This document shows positions 10,246-17,869 of a DNA stretch of 64,000 nt, in pieces. A program made the position numbers and the translations under genes. How positions within the stretch are numbered: position 1 is the first letter of the stretch; the number at the start of each line of letters is the position of its first letter. The notes under the pieces are model-generated. The model was not told the origin of the DNA. It did not search any database and saw nothing but the letters and a program-made list of their open reading frames with translations. The DNA is from Candidatus Nitronereus thalassa (GTDB lineage: Bacteria; Nitrospirota; Nitrospiria; Nitrospirales; UBA8639), in the NCBI RefSeq assembly GCF_032191465.1, contig NZ_JAQOUE010000001.1, positions 3,131,501 through 3,195,500 on the forward strand, written 5' to 3'.

Positions 10246-10431
10246 ATGAAGATGAAGCGGCAGGTGCATTATGTGAGAGGGGTGTTTGTCTGCCCTCAAT
10301 GTAATCAAACGTTTGTTCAAGAAAAATGGGTGGAAGAGTTTCGAGTTCGGTGCCATAAATGTGACTACCGAGGGACCCTGACCCATGTGTCTGTGGAAGA
10401 GCATATGGAAGAAGAGACCGAGCGCATTTAG
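10246..10431 (+). CDS. small zinc-ribbon protein
   Basis: A 61-aa protein with two CxxC knuckles, VCPQC (about 16-20) and RCHKC (about 36-40), which should bind one zinc ion as a zinc ribbon. The rest is basic at the start and acidic at the end. The excellent AAGGAGG ribosome site at about 10234 supports translation. No partner gene is obvious; flanking genes are spaced by more than 170 bases. The function is unknown; nucleic acid binding is possible but not shown. Confidence 0.8.
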   Translation: MKMKRQVHYVRGVFVCPQCNQTFVQEKWVEEFRVRCHKCDYRGTLTHVSVEEHMEEETERI

Positions 10432-10604
10432 CCCTTGGACCCCTGGTTCAGGGATTTTCCGATTTCTTGGATTCGGAAAAAACCCTGTGGTCTTCATGAC
10501 GGTGGCAAGGTGAGATGTGAAGTGCTTATCTCTGGTCGCCAAAAGAACGTTCTAATTCACTCCAAAAAATTCCCCCCAATTTCTGCGTCGCGCGAGTGAT
10601 CGTC

Positions 10605-11228
10605 ATGCCATCAAAATTTCTTGTAAGAGGGTTGTTGATTTTCTTCTTCTGGTTGCCCTTTGGGGCAGTGGTTTCACACGTTCATGCCGAACAATTTGTT
10701 ACCGTGTTGGTTGCCTACCATTCAATGACTGGGCATACGGAAAAAATGGCGCAAGCGGTGGCTGATGGGGCGCAATCGGTTCCCGGAACTCGTGTGCGAG
10801 TGGAACGAGTCGAGAACGTCACGGCCGAAGTCCTATTTTCCGCTGATGGATTAGTCGTGGGTTCTCCAGTGTATTGGTCGAACATGGCTGGGGAAGTGAA
10901 GACCTTTTTTGATAATTGGCAATTCAAGTTTGGTGTGTGGCCGGAATTCAAAATGCGGAATAAGGTCGGGGCCGCGTTTGCTACTGGCGGACAGGTGTCC
11001 AGTGGTAAAGAAGTGACCATGCTCACAATTTTGGCGGCCATGCTCGGCAATCAAATGATTGTGGTCAGCGATGGCGGAGCCTTTGGGGCGTCGGCGACAA
11101 CGGAGGGGAAGAGTCCTGGCATTGACCAGGATGAATTAGCCGATGCCCGCGCGCTGGGGAAGCGTGTCGCGGAAGTGGCGTGGATGGTGAAGCGCGGGGA
11201 AATACATCATGCTGAGGCGGTTCAATAA
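10605..11228 (+). CDS. flavodoxin / WrbA-like quinone reductase with export signal
   Basis: The core matches the flavodoxin and NAD(P)H:quinone oxidoreductase (WrbA) fold. The FMN phosphate loop is AYHSMTGHTEKMA, followed by VVGSPVYWSNMAGEVKTFFD and ATGGQVSSGKE. Unlike cytoplasmic WrbA it begins with a hydrophobic segment ending SHVHAEQF, which looks like a Sec signal peptide with cleavage after AHA/HAE-type residues. No twin-arginine is present, which is odd for an FMN protein. Start taken at ATG 10605; GTG 10596 is possible, and neither has a strong ribosome site. Confidence 0.8.
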   Translation: MPSKFLVRGLLIFFFWLPFGAVVSHVHAEQFVTVLVAYHSMTGHTEKMAQAVADGAQSVPGTRVRVERVENVTAEVLFSADGLVVGSPVYWSNMAGEVKTFFDNWQFKFGVWPEFKMRNKVGAAFATGGQVSSGKEVTMLTILAAMLGNQMIVVSDGGAFGASATTEGKSPGIDQDELADARALGKRVAEVAWMVKRGEIHHAEAVQ

Positions 11229-11255
11229 GCGTTTTAATGAGAGACGGAGTTATCC

Positions 11256-11954
11256 ATGAGTGGCATCCCTGATATTAGCGACATGCAGTGGCCTATCTAT
11301 TGGGAGCGTGAATATACTACCGCGATTGCCCCGGAACGGCTGAAGCTAGAGATGAATCCCCATCGTCCGCTGATGACCAATATGCCGTTATCTGAACAAC
11401 GAAAATTGGCGGAAAGTGGATACAAAGTGCTGCCTGATGATTGTGGGCCCGTGCGGATGGTGAGCCAATATGGCTGGTTGATCCGCTGTCCAGTTGATTG
11501 CAAATTGCGGCGCACCAAGGACGGTTTTAAATGGCAAGCACCGGAGATTAAACCCGAAGAACGGTTGCTTGGGTATAAATCCTTTTCCGGGATGTATGTG
11601 GATACGATCCTTAATAGCGGCTATGCCAAGCTCTGTTGCGGAATACGCTTTTATTATCCCAAACAAATCGGAATCATGCTGAAAGATATTCCCAATCATT
11701 TTTATCATTATCCTGACCGCACGTTTTCCGTATGGGAGGGGATCAAATCACAGGAATACAAACTCACGCCGAATCTCTATGACTTTCTTCCGGACTACGA
11801 TGCGTTTGTCACCAATGTGTTGTTGCAGTTAAACAAGCCCACCACGCTCAAGCGGGGAGATCCTGTGGCCCTGGTGGTTCCGGTTCTGCTTCCCAAACAA
11901 TTTCGCTTAGAAGAACTAACTCCAGAACGAAAACAGTCCAGCCCCCAAAGTTAA
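11256..11954 (+). CDS. unknown conserved protein, possibly DUF6065-like
   Basis: A 232-aa soluble protein rich in Pro, Tyr and Trp, without signal peptide or membrane segment. Visible landmarks are YGWLIRCPVD (about 68-77), LNSGYAKLCCGI and a C-terminal GDPVALVVPVLLPKQF. The pattern of a two-domain beta-rich protein with GDP-xA-xV-P near the end reminds me of DUF6065-type proteins, but the recall is weak. It follows the flavodoxin gene by 27 bases with GAGACGGAG upstream, so the two may be co-transcribed. Function unknown. Confidence 0.75.
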   Translation: MSGIPDISDMQWPIYWEREYTTAIAPERLKLEMNPHRPLMTNMPLSEQRKLAESGYKVLPDDCGPVRMVSQYGWLIRCPVDCKLRRTKDGFKWQAPEIKPEERLLGYKSFSGMYVDTILNSGYAKLCCGIRFYYPKQIGIMLKDIPNHFYHYPDRTFSVWEGIKSQEYKLTPNLYDFLPDYDAFVTNVLLQLNKPTTLKRGDPVALVVPVLLPKQFRLEELTPERKQSSPQS

Positions 11955-12031
11955 GCTCCATTTTGTTGTGACGAACCGGAGTTCTTCAGTTCGAAGATTC
12001 TGAGGAAGAATAGCCGTTTTTTCTGACCATC

Positions 12032-13006
12032 ATGATTCTTCCAACCTTTGAGCATGTGCAGCGGGCCGCGTCAGTCCTTCAAGGGGTTGTGCATCGCACT
12101 CCTATTCACACCTCCCGTCAACTCGATGACTGCTCTCGGGCTACAGTCTTTCTCAAATGCGAGAATTTTCAACGAGTCGGTGCCTTTAAATTTCGGGGTG
12201 CCTACCATGCGGTGGCCCATCTCAAATCCCAGAAACCTGTGGTGGCGTTATCTTCTGGAAATCACGCCCAGGGTATTGCACTGGCTTGTCAATTATTAGG
12301 CAAAGCGGCGCATCTCGTGATGCCAGAGCCCATCAATAGGGTGAAGCGCGCGGCGGTCCAAGATTATGGGGGCATCGTCCATGTTCCCCCTCGTCCTCAA
12401 GACGCAGAATCGTTTGCGGAGAATCTTGTGCAAACCCTGGGGGCAGAATGGATTGAAGCGTTTAACGATGTTCACGTGATTGCCGGACAGGGAACGGCTG
12501 CTTTGGAATTTCTGGACCAGGTGGAAGACCTCGATCTCATTCTCGGCCCCATTGGCGGAGGGGGGTTATTGTCGGGAACCGGGTTGGCCACGCATGGCGT
12601 CAATCCGAAGGCCCAAGTCTACGCGTGCGAGCCAGTCGGTGCGCTGGATGCCATGTATTCCGTCAAAGAAAATCGAATTGTGCCGCAAGAACATCCTCAG
12701 ACCATTGCAGAGGGATTACGAACGAGTGTGGGTACGCTCACGCTGCCCATTCTCCGGAGTCATCTTGCTGGATTTTTCGTGGTGGAAGAACATGAAATTT
12801 TAGAAGCCATGCGTTTTATTTACGAACGTATGAAATTGGTGATTGAACCCGCCAGTGCAGTGGCCGTGGCTCCGCTTCTTCGGAAAGAGCGGATATTACA
12901 AGGGAAACGTGTCGGGGTTATAATTTCGGGAGGCAATGTGGATTTGGGGCAATATGTTGCCGGGTTTGCGACTCAGGCGCATGGCGTGGAAAGTGAGGGT
13001 TGCTAG
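12032..13006 (+). CDS. threonine ammonia-lyase / serine-threonine dehydratase family
   Basis: A fold-type II PLP enzyme of 324 aa. Lys53 in RVGAFKFRGA is the PLP lysine, SSGNHAQGIA (about 72-81) binds the cofactor phosphate side and GPIGGGGLLSG (about 173-183) is the glycine loop. There is no C-terminal ACT or regulatory domain, so it resembles the short catabolic TdcB type and serine racemase-like enzymes rather than feedback-regulated IlvA. It probably deaminates threonine to 2-oxobutanoate and may feed isoleucine synthesis. Its TAG stop overlaps the next start codon by one base. Confidence 0.88.
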   Translation: MILPTFEHVQRAASVLQGVVHRTPIHTSRQLDDCSRATVFLKCENFQRVGAFKFRGAYHAVAHLKSQKPVVALSSGNHAQGIALACQLLGKAAHLVMPEPINRVKRAAVQDYGGIVHVPPRPQDAESFAENLVQTLGAEWIEAFNDVHVIAGQGTAALEFLDQVEDLDLILGPIGGGGLLSGTGLATHGVNPKAQVYACEPVGALDAMYSVKENRIVPQEHPQTIAEGLRTSVGTLTLPILRSHLAGFFVVEEHEILEAMRFIYERMKLVIEPASAVAVAPLLRKERILQGKRVGVIISGGNVDLGQYVAGFATQAHGVESEGC

Positions 13007-13842
13007 TGCCATTTTTTAAACGTCGAAGGCCTGTGAGGGATCCGATTCCCACCGACTCCAAGGTTTCCAAGAAACGCGACCAAGCTGTTGCGAAACGGTT
13101 TGAGCGCACTTGGCGTCGGTTGCAGCTGCTTTGCCCTGATCCCGATAGCCAGCATCGATTAAAGTGGCTCCAACAGCAATTTGAAAAGAAGCAGCGGGGC
13201 TCAATGGAATCGGCTCAAGCGGAACTTGATATTGCCACACTTTTGGCCAACGCGGGGTTTTCTCTTTCGTTTGTCAAAGAAACCGAAACGGCGACTGCGG
13301 ATTTAGAATGTTACTTGGGGAATGATCGATTGTTTGTGGAGGTGACGGTTATTGTTCCGACTGATCCTGGCCGATTGAGAGACGCAAAAAATTTTCCTGA
13401 TCCTAAAACTGAAGAAGAGGGTGTGGATTTCTTGAAAGATGGGTTGGTGAAACGCCTTCTCGCTCGGATCAATGAAAAAGCCAATCAGCTTGCCGACTAT
13501 TGTGCTCCAGTGGTGTTAGCCATCACCATTGTGCATCAAGAACAGAGTCTGTTGACCAACGGAAACCGCAACGGACGAAAGATGGTCCTGGATCTTCAGC
13601 AGTTAGGGGGAGTGACCACCCAAGCCTTGGGAAATGCGCCTCATCTAAGCGCAGTGATGCTCACATTGTGGAATATTCATCCGGCTGAATCCCGCTCCAA
13701 TATTCGCCTCAGCAACGTGTCTGTCGGGGAATGGGTCTCGGACCCAAATGGAATTTCTCAGGTCCGCTCTTTTGCGGTAAACCCGATGGCCAGTTATCCC
13801 ATTGAAACCGAGGCCTATCTCGCGCTCCAGCGAGTCCTATAA
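13006..13842 (+). CDS. unknown protein with a PD-(D/E)XK-like core
   Basis: About 278 aa, soluble, with a basic N-terminus. GTG at 13006 overlaps the previous stop and follows GTGAGGG; TTG at 13000 is in frame but less likely. Residues around 65-115 show a helix starting ELDIATLLANAGF, then a strand with an Asp, ADLECYLGNDRLFVEVTV. That is the spacing of the nuclease-like motif (E...D...ExK), but the last position is Thr rather than Lys. Catalytic activity is therefore doubtful. Translational coupling to the threonine dehydratase is likely. Confidence 0.7.
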   Translation: MPFFKRRRPVRDPIPTDSKVSKKRDQAVAKRFERTWRRLQLLCPDPDSQHRLKWLQQQFEKKQRGSMESAQAELDIATLLANAGFSLSFVKETETATADLECYLGNDRLFVEVTVIVPTDPGRLRDAKNFPDPKTEEEGVDFLKDGLVKRLLARINEKANQLADYCAPVVLAITIVHQEQSLLTNGNRNGRKMVLDLQQLGGVTTQALGNAPHLSAVMLTLWNIHPAESRSNIRLSNVSVGEWVSDPNGISQVRSFAVNPMASYPIETEAYLALQRVL

Positions 13843-13971
13843 AACCGATAGCGGCATACCCATTCCTGTGCTATCGTTCTCTATCCACTTCACAGGTGAC
13901 AATTCTCATGCTGGCTTGAATGGAATCCTGCCGTCCAATTTTTTCTCCCTGAGATAGCAAAAAATAAATAA

Positions 13972-15336
13972 ATGATGGAAGCCATGGAAAGTTTTCTCAC
14001 TACCCTCAGCGGAATTATTTGGGGCCCTATCATGCTCATCCTTCTGGTAGGAGTGGGTATATATTTGACGATTGGGCTCAGGGCCGTTCCCTGGCGTCGC
14101 TTAATCTATAGTTTTCGATTGCTGTGGAAAGGACGATCCTCCACCGCGCAGGACCTTGGGGAGATCTCCTCATTTCAGGCGCTGATGACTGCGCTGGCCG
14201 CAACGGTTGGCAGTGGAAACATTGCAGGCGTGGCGACCGCTATTTTTCTAGGCGGTCCGGGGGCGGTGTTTTGGATGTGGGTGACGGCCCTGTTCGGCAT
14301 GGCGACGAAATATGCGGAGGCGGTCTTGGCCGTCCATTTTCGCGAAGTGGACGAACTTGGCCAACATGTGGGTGGTCCGATGTATTACATCCAAAACGGA
14401 TTAGGCGCACATTGGCGATGGCTGGCCATGGCCTTTAGTCTCTTTGGCATGCTGGCGGCGTTTGGGATCGGGAACACGGTTCAAGCCAATACGGTTGCCA
14501 GTGCCGTGGAGTCATCCTTCGATATTCCACCTTGGGTTTCAGGCCTTGTCATGGCAAGTCTCACGGGAATGGTTATCATTGGCGGTATCAAGCGTCTGGG
14601 GTCTGTAGCCGCACGCTTAGTCCCTGTTATGGCAGGGTTCTACATCATCGGAGCCTTAATGATTATCCTGACAAATATCGATCAGGTCCCCTCAGCATTG
14701 ATGACTATCGTGTTGCATGCGTGGACGGGGAGCGCCGCAGTTGGAGGATTCGCTGGGGCGACGGTGATGATGGCGATTCAATTTGGGGTGGCGCGTGGAC
14801 TTTTTTCGAATGAAGCGGGGTTGGGAAGTGCTCCTATCGCTCATGCCGCGGCTAAAACCAATGATCCTGTGCGGCAAGGCCTAATCGCGATGCTCGGAAC
14901 CTTTATTGACACTATTGTCGTGTGCAGCATGACCGCCCTGGTGATTGTCATGACCGGTGTGTGGACCGAAGGAAATACCGGAGCCGCTCTGACGACGCAA
15001 GCTTTTGAAAGTGGGTTGTCACAGGTGGGTGGAATAGTGGTGACGCTTGCGCTAATGCTGTTCGCGTTTACGACATTGTTGGGTTGGAGTTATTACGGTG
15101 AGCGGTGCACGGAATATTTATTTGGTGTTGGAGTGATTAAGATCTATCGCGTGTTGTGGATTATTGCAATTCCGATTGGGGCCATGGGGAAGTTGGGGCT
15201 TGTGTGGCTGATCGCCGATATTTTAAATGGCCTCATGGCAATTCCTAATTTGATTGCGCTGTTGGCGTTAAGCCCTTTGATTTTTCGGCTGACGCGTGAA
15301 CATTTTGGTTCTTTGGGAAAAGGGCGTGCAGGGTGA
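13972..15336 (+). CDS. sodium:alanine symporter family (AGCS) transporter
   Basis: An integral membrane protein of 454 aa with about 10-11 hydrophobic segments. The AGCS signature GSGNIAGVATAIFLGGPGAVFW is visible in two pieces (GSGNIAGVATAI and GGPGAVFWMW) near residues 80-105, followed by ALFGMATKYAE. FSNEAGLGSAPIAHAAAKT (about 280-298) is the second conserved region. It should import alanine or glycine with sodium. ATG codons at 13972, 13975 and 13984 are all in frame. It stands alone, and a structured repeat begins 20 bases after its stop. Confidence 0.92.
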   Translation: MMEAMESFLTTLSGIIWGPIMLILLVGVGIYLTIGLRAVPWRRLIYSFRLLWKGRSSTAQDLGEISSFQALMTALAATVGSGNIAGVATAIFLGGPGAVFWMWVTALFGMATKYAEAVLAVHFREVDELGQHVGGPMYYIQNGLGAHWRWLAMAFSLFGMLAAFGIGNTVQANTVASAVESSFDIPPWVSGLVMASLTGMVIIGGIKRLGSVAARLVPVMAGFYIIGALMIILTNIDQVPSALMTIVLHAWTGSAAVGGFAGATVMMAIQFGVARGLFSNEAGLGSAPIAHAAAKTNDPVRQGLIAMLGTFIDTIVVCSMTALVIVMTGVWTEGNTGAALTTQAFESGLSQVGGIVVTLALMLFAFTTLLGWSYYGERCTEYLFGVGVIKIYRVLWIIAIPIGAMGKLGLVWLIADILNGLMAIPNLIALLALSPLIFRLTREHFGSLGKGRAG

Positions 15337-15356
15337 AAGGAAGGTTTTATTTTTAA

Positions 15357-15543
15357 GCGGGGTTTCGGCCCCGCGCGACGAGTCACTTTTGTTTCGGCAA
15401 AAGTGACCAAAACCATTTTCGCCCGGGCGCGGCCCTACGGGTGCCTGGTCCGCCACCCCGAATCAAGATGGCTCAGAAACTCGCTCCGCTCAGACAGTCT
15501 TCGCCAGAGAGGTAGGATTCGGGGCGGCGGCCCAGCCGCGCCC
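15357..15543 (+). repeat. structured repeat, left copy of an inverted pair around the TIR gene
   Basis: About 187 bp. It starts with hairpin GCGGGG-TTTCGG-CCCCGC (15357-15374) and a second hairpin GTCACTTTTG-TTTCGG-CAAAAGTGAC (15382-15407). It then runs through CCAAAACCATTTTCGCC and a tract centred on TCGCTCCGCTCAGACAGTCT (15481-15500). The reverse complement of 17281-17465 aligns along its whole length. The 15471-15520 tract differs at only two or three positions, while the hairpin stems differ by compensating changes. Resembles large REP-type elements. Confidence 0.88.
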
Positions 15544-15858
15544 AAGGCGGGGAAGTGTCAAGACCCAAGGACTAAATGAAATTGGTTGCCAATAAAGGGT
15601 AACGTCCCCTTTTCCGGAAAAGGACGGTTTTTAGAGGTGCTCTCAATAAAAACTCAATACACTTGTTCTCCCAAAAATCATGCGCCTTAAAATAAAGAGA
15701 AGCGACACCTTTTCTGGCACTTATATTCGGATACTCGACACGATGATAGTCGGATCCCCCAATAGAGACTGTACATATTCCATCTAGTCAGTCCACTTCG
15801 AAGCCTAACGGCTTGTACTTTATGGCGTTGGCTGTAGCACTTTGTTGAGACTCAACGC
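15544..15858. other. 315-bp gap between the left repeat and the TIR gene
   Basis: No credible ORF. A hairpin with arms GTCC/TTTTCC and GGAAAAGGAC (about 15604-15625), followed by GGTTTTT, could end transcripts coming from the left. The rest looks AT-richer than the neighbours and featureless. It includes the region just downstream of the minus-strand TIR gene. Confidence 0.4.
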
Positions 15859-17091
15859 CTACGGGTTTAAGTTGCGCAATATTTTCTTACCGAAGTACGC
15901 AATTTTCCGAGCCAAAGAGATTCCCGCGTACGCACTATTCGCGTATGAGTAGAAATCCTCGTCGATTCCAGGGGCAGTAATTCCGCCCATATTGCCAAGT
16001 AGTGTGCGTATGTAACGACGTGGTGTGTTTATCTCATCGGGAATGCCAACACTCTCGAAAAATAATTCCATATCTTCGAGCTGGTCAAAGGATTCTTCGT
16101 TTATCGGAAGGAAGAAATCGGCTTGGTTGCACCATTGAAGGGTCTCAATCGCTTTTTTTGATTTCCGGTAAAAGATATAGACTGTCGTCAGGTCGAATCG
16201 GTCCGTCTGGGCAACACCAAGACTGGCAAAAAGAGAAATCATCCCTGAATCGAAATCATCGAACTGAATCCCTTTTAGGTGTGCGATAGGGGGCGGCGGT
16301 TTGATCCCATCCAGCAATATTGGGATAATTTTCGGAGTGCCGTCAGAGTGAAAGAGCATTATGGCATTATCCAGCTCTGTCTTTATCCAGGGTCTACCGA
16401 TAGAATTCTGTGACAGAATAACTATTAAGTGAGTGGCTGATCTCAAGCCTCTAGCTATTTCATCCGGAATTGAATCTCCTCCAACTATATCCTTATCATC
16501 TCTCCAAGTAGCTATTCCTGCCGCCTCAACTTCTCGTGAAATGGCGGTTGCAAGAGGCTTGTCTACGGTACCATGAGATACAAAGAGCTTTATTCCTGTG
16601 GATGTAGATGCGAAACCTTCAGTGCCTTTCTTCCAGAAACCGTCAATAGCCTTTCTTACTTCATCAACAGTTCCCAATGCATCAGAAATAGATTGATCAA
16701 CCAAAAATTTGATTGACTGGCATATATTATCCGCCTTCCTTAGTGCTTTACATAAGGGCGCGTCCGAGTCATCCATGTAAACCTGTGGTCTCGCCTTCTC
16801 TACAAAATCATTAAACTCTTTGATCAACCTGCATTGCTCACGGTGAACAGTTAGCAATGCCTTAGTCGAATGGTCATCCATACCCAATACTGCTACTCCC
16901 CAAGCCGCACGACTTTTCAATGCAATAAAATATGCGTTATCCTTTTCAATGTCAGCAATCGTGGCGAGTTGACATAGAAAGGCCTTAACCTCAGGAGTGT
17001 ATTGGCTTGCACCGGACAATCGAATTAAAACCGGCAGAATCACGGCGTATTGCGCGAGGAAGATAAGATTGTGCTTCTTGTCGGTCGACAT
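15859..17091 (-). CDS. TIR-domain protein
   Basis: A 410-aa protein with a central TIR domain at about 167-292. It opens GIKLFVSHGTVDKPLA, continues with AGIATWRDDKDIVGGDSIPDEI (here in two parts AGIATWRDDKDI and GGDSIPDEIARGL), SATHLIVILSQNS, and PWIKTELDNAI. Glu239 is in the position of the NAD-cleaving glutamate of enzymatic TIR domains. The first 160 residues are helical and unrecognised, as are the last 110. Bacterial TIR proteins often deplete NAD or make cyclic ADP-ribose signals in phage defence; that role is inference here. It lies alone between inverted repeats. No strong ribosome site seen. Confidence 0.87.
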   Translation of the reverse strand: MSTDKKHNLIFLAQYAVILPVLIRLSGASQYTPEVKAFLCQLATIADIEKDNAYFIALKSRAAWGVAVLGMDDHSTKALLTVHREQCRLIKEFNDFVEKARPQVYMDDSDAPLCKALRKADNICQSIKFLVDQSISDALGTVDEVRKAIDGFWKKGTEGFASTSTGIKLFVSHGTVDKPLATAISREVEAAGIATWRDDKDIVGGDSIPDEIARGLRSATHLIVILSQNSIGRPWIKTELDNAIMLFHSDGTPKIIPILLDGIKPPPPIAHLKGIQFDDFDSGMISLFASLGVAQTDRFDLTTVYIFYRKSKKAIETLQWCNQADFFLPINEESFDQLEDMELFFESVGIPDEINTPRRYIRTLLGNMGGITAPGIDEDFYSYANSAYAGISLARKIAYFGKKILRNLNP

Positions 17092-17280
17092 TTAGTGCGT
17101 TCTGACCGTAATCCGTTTCTTGAGCCCAACACTGTTTAAATGGATCGGTGTAAGAGGAGGATATTCAGGCTTCTGTCTGGATAACACGCCATCAATTCTT
17201 CCGAAGAATACGCCGGAACTGAGATCTTTTCAATTGGTACTGTCCGTGGTTTTGTTTTTTACGGCATCTCCTGCGTTGGG
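17092..17280. other. gap with a possible signal-peptide gene remnant
   Basis: Upstream region of the TIR gene. On the plus strand 17213-17287 reads as a typical signal peptide (FQLVLSVVLFFTASPALGADG) that runs straight into the right repeat copy and then has no plausible mature protein. This looks like the start of a secreted-protein gene truncated by the repeat, but no full ORF or ribosome site supports expression. Confidence 0.35.
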
Positions 17281-17465
17281 GGCGGATGGGCCAGGGCCTC
17301 GAATCCGACCTCTCTGGCGAAGACTGTCTGAGCGGAGCGAGTTCCTGAGCCATTTTAATTCAGGGTGAAGCCGGAGGAACCCGGAGGGTCGCGCACAGGC
17401 AAGAATGGTTTTGGGTCCTTTTGCCGAAACAAAAGGACCTCGTCATGCAGGGGCGAAACCCTGCA
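17281..17465 (-). repeat. structured repeat, right (inverted) copy
   Basis: About 185 bp, inverted relative to 15357-15543. Its main hairpin is GGTCCTTTTG-CCGAAA-CAAAAGGACC (17414-17439) and the outer one TGCAGGG-GCGAAA-CCCTGCA (17446-17465). Compared with the left copy the loops are kept and the stems change on both arms. The shared tract around GCGAAGACTGTCTGAGCGGA (17318-17337) is nearly identical. Confidence 0.88.
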
Positions 17466-17542
17466 CCTAATTAATTCTCTAACAGACCAAGTTTTCAAAA
17501 CCTAACTTAATCTTTTCAATTTTTGTAGGGGTGTCTTTTCTC

Positions 17543-17585
17543 TTGCCCCGTCACCCCTTCTGTTATAACATAGGTGGTAACGTGA
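17543..17585 (+). promoter_or_regulatory. possible promoter/operator of the AbrB-Doc module
   Basis: TATAAC (17564-17569) lies 15 bases after TTGCCC (17543-17548), a short spacer. The -10 overlaps the palindrome GTTATAAC, with a related GGTAAC 6 bases further on. Such repeated half-sites at the -10 would suit autorepression by the AbrB-like antitoxin. Weak evidence. Confidence 0.3.
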
Positions 17586-17600
17586 AGGAGGGCTGTATCT

Positions 17601-17828
17601 ATGCTTGATTTGAAGGTCAGAAAAGTTGGGAATTCGTTGGGAGTAGTGTTGCCAAAGGAGGTGCTGTCTCGGTTGAACCTAGAAGATGGAGACCGGGTTT
17701 TTCTGACGGAAGCGCCGGATGGGAGTTATCGGATTACGCCGTATGATCCTGAGTTTGAATCGTATGTAAAGATCGCCAAAAAAGGTATGGCGAAATACCG
17801 GAATACTCTTCGCGCCTTGGCTAAGTAA
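17601..17828 (+). CDS. AbrB/MazE-family antitoxin
   Basis: A 75-aa protein starting MLDLKVRKVGNSLGVVLPKEVLSRLNL, here read as KVRKVGNSLGVVLPKEVL, the swapped-hairpin AbrB/MazE/SpoVT DNA-binding fold (about 1-48). It continues GDRVFLTEAPDGSYRITPYD, and a helical C-terminal tail probably binds the toxin. The AAGGAGG ribosome site is strong. The Doc-type gene starts 41 bases later, so this is the antitoxin of a type II module and likely represses its own promoter as a complex with the toxin (family knowledge). Confidence 0.88.
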   Translation: MLDLKVRKVGNSLGVVLPKEVLSRLNLEDGDRVFLTEAPDGSYRITPYDPEFESYVKIAKKGMAKYRNTLRALAK

Positions 17829-17869
17829 GTTCTCTCCATTGGTAAAGGTATGAAAACGATGATGGTTCT

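Noticed and set aside
17120-17368. Plus-strand ORF of 82 codons across the right repeat
   Set aside because: Its second half is repeat-derived (RRLSERSEF-type peptide) and the first half is probably a signal-peptide remnant. No ribosome site. Described as a remnant, not a gene.
15354-17472. Inverted repeats as terminal repeats of a DNA transposon
   Set aside because: No transposase between them and no clear target-site duplication seen. The copies look like REP-type repeats rather than IS ends; left as an open question in the findings.
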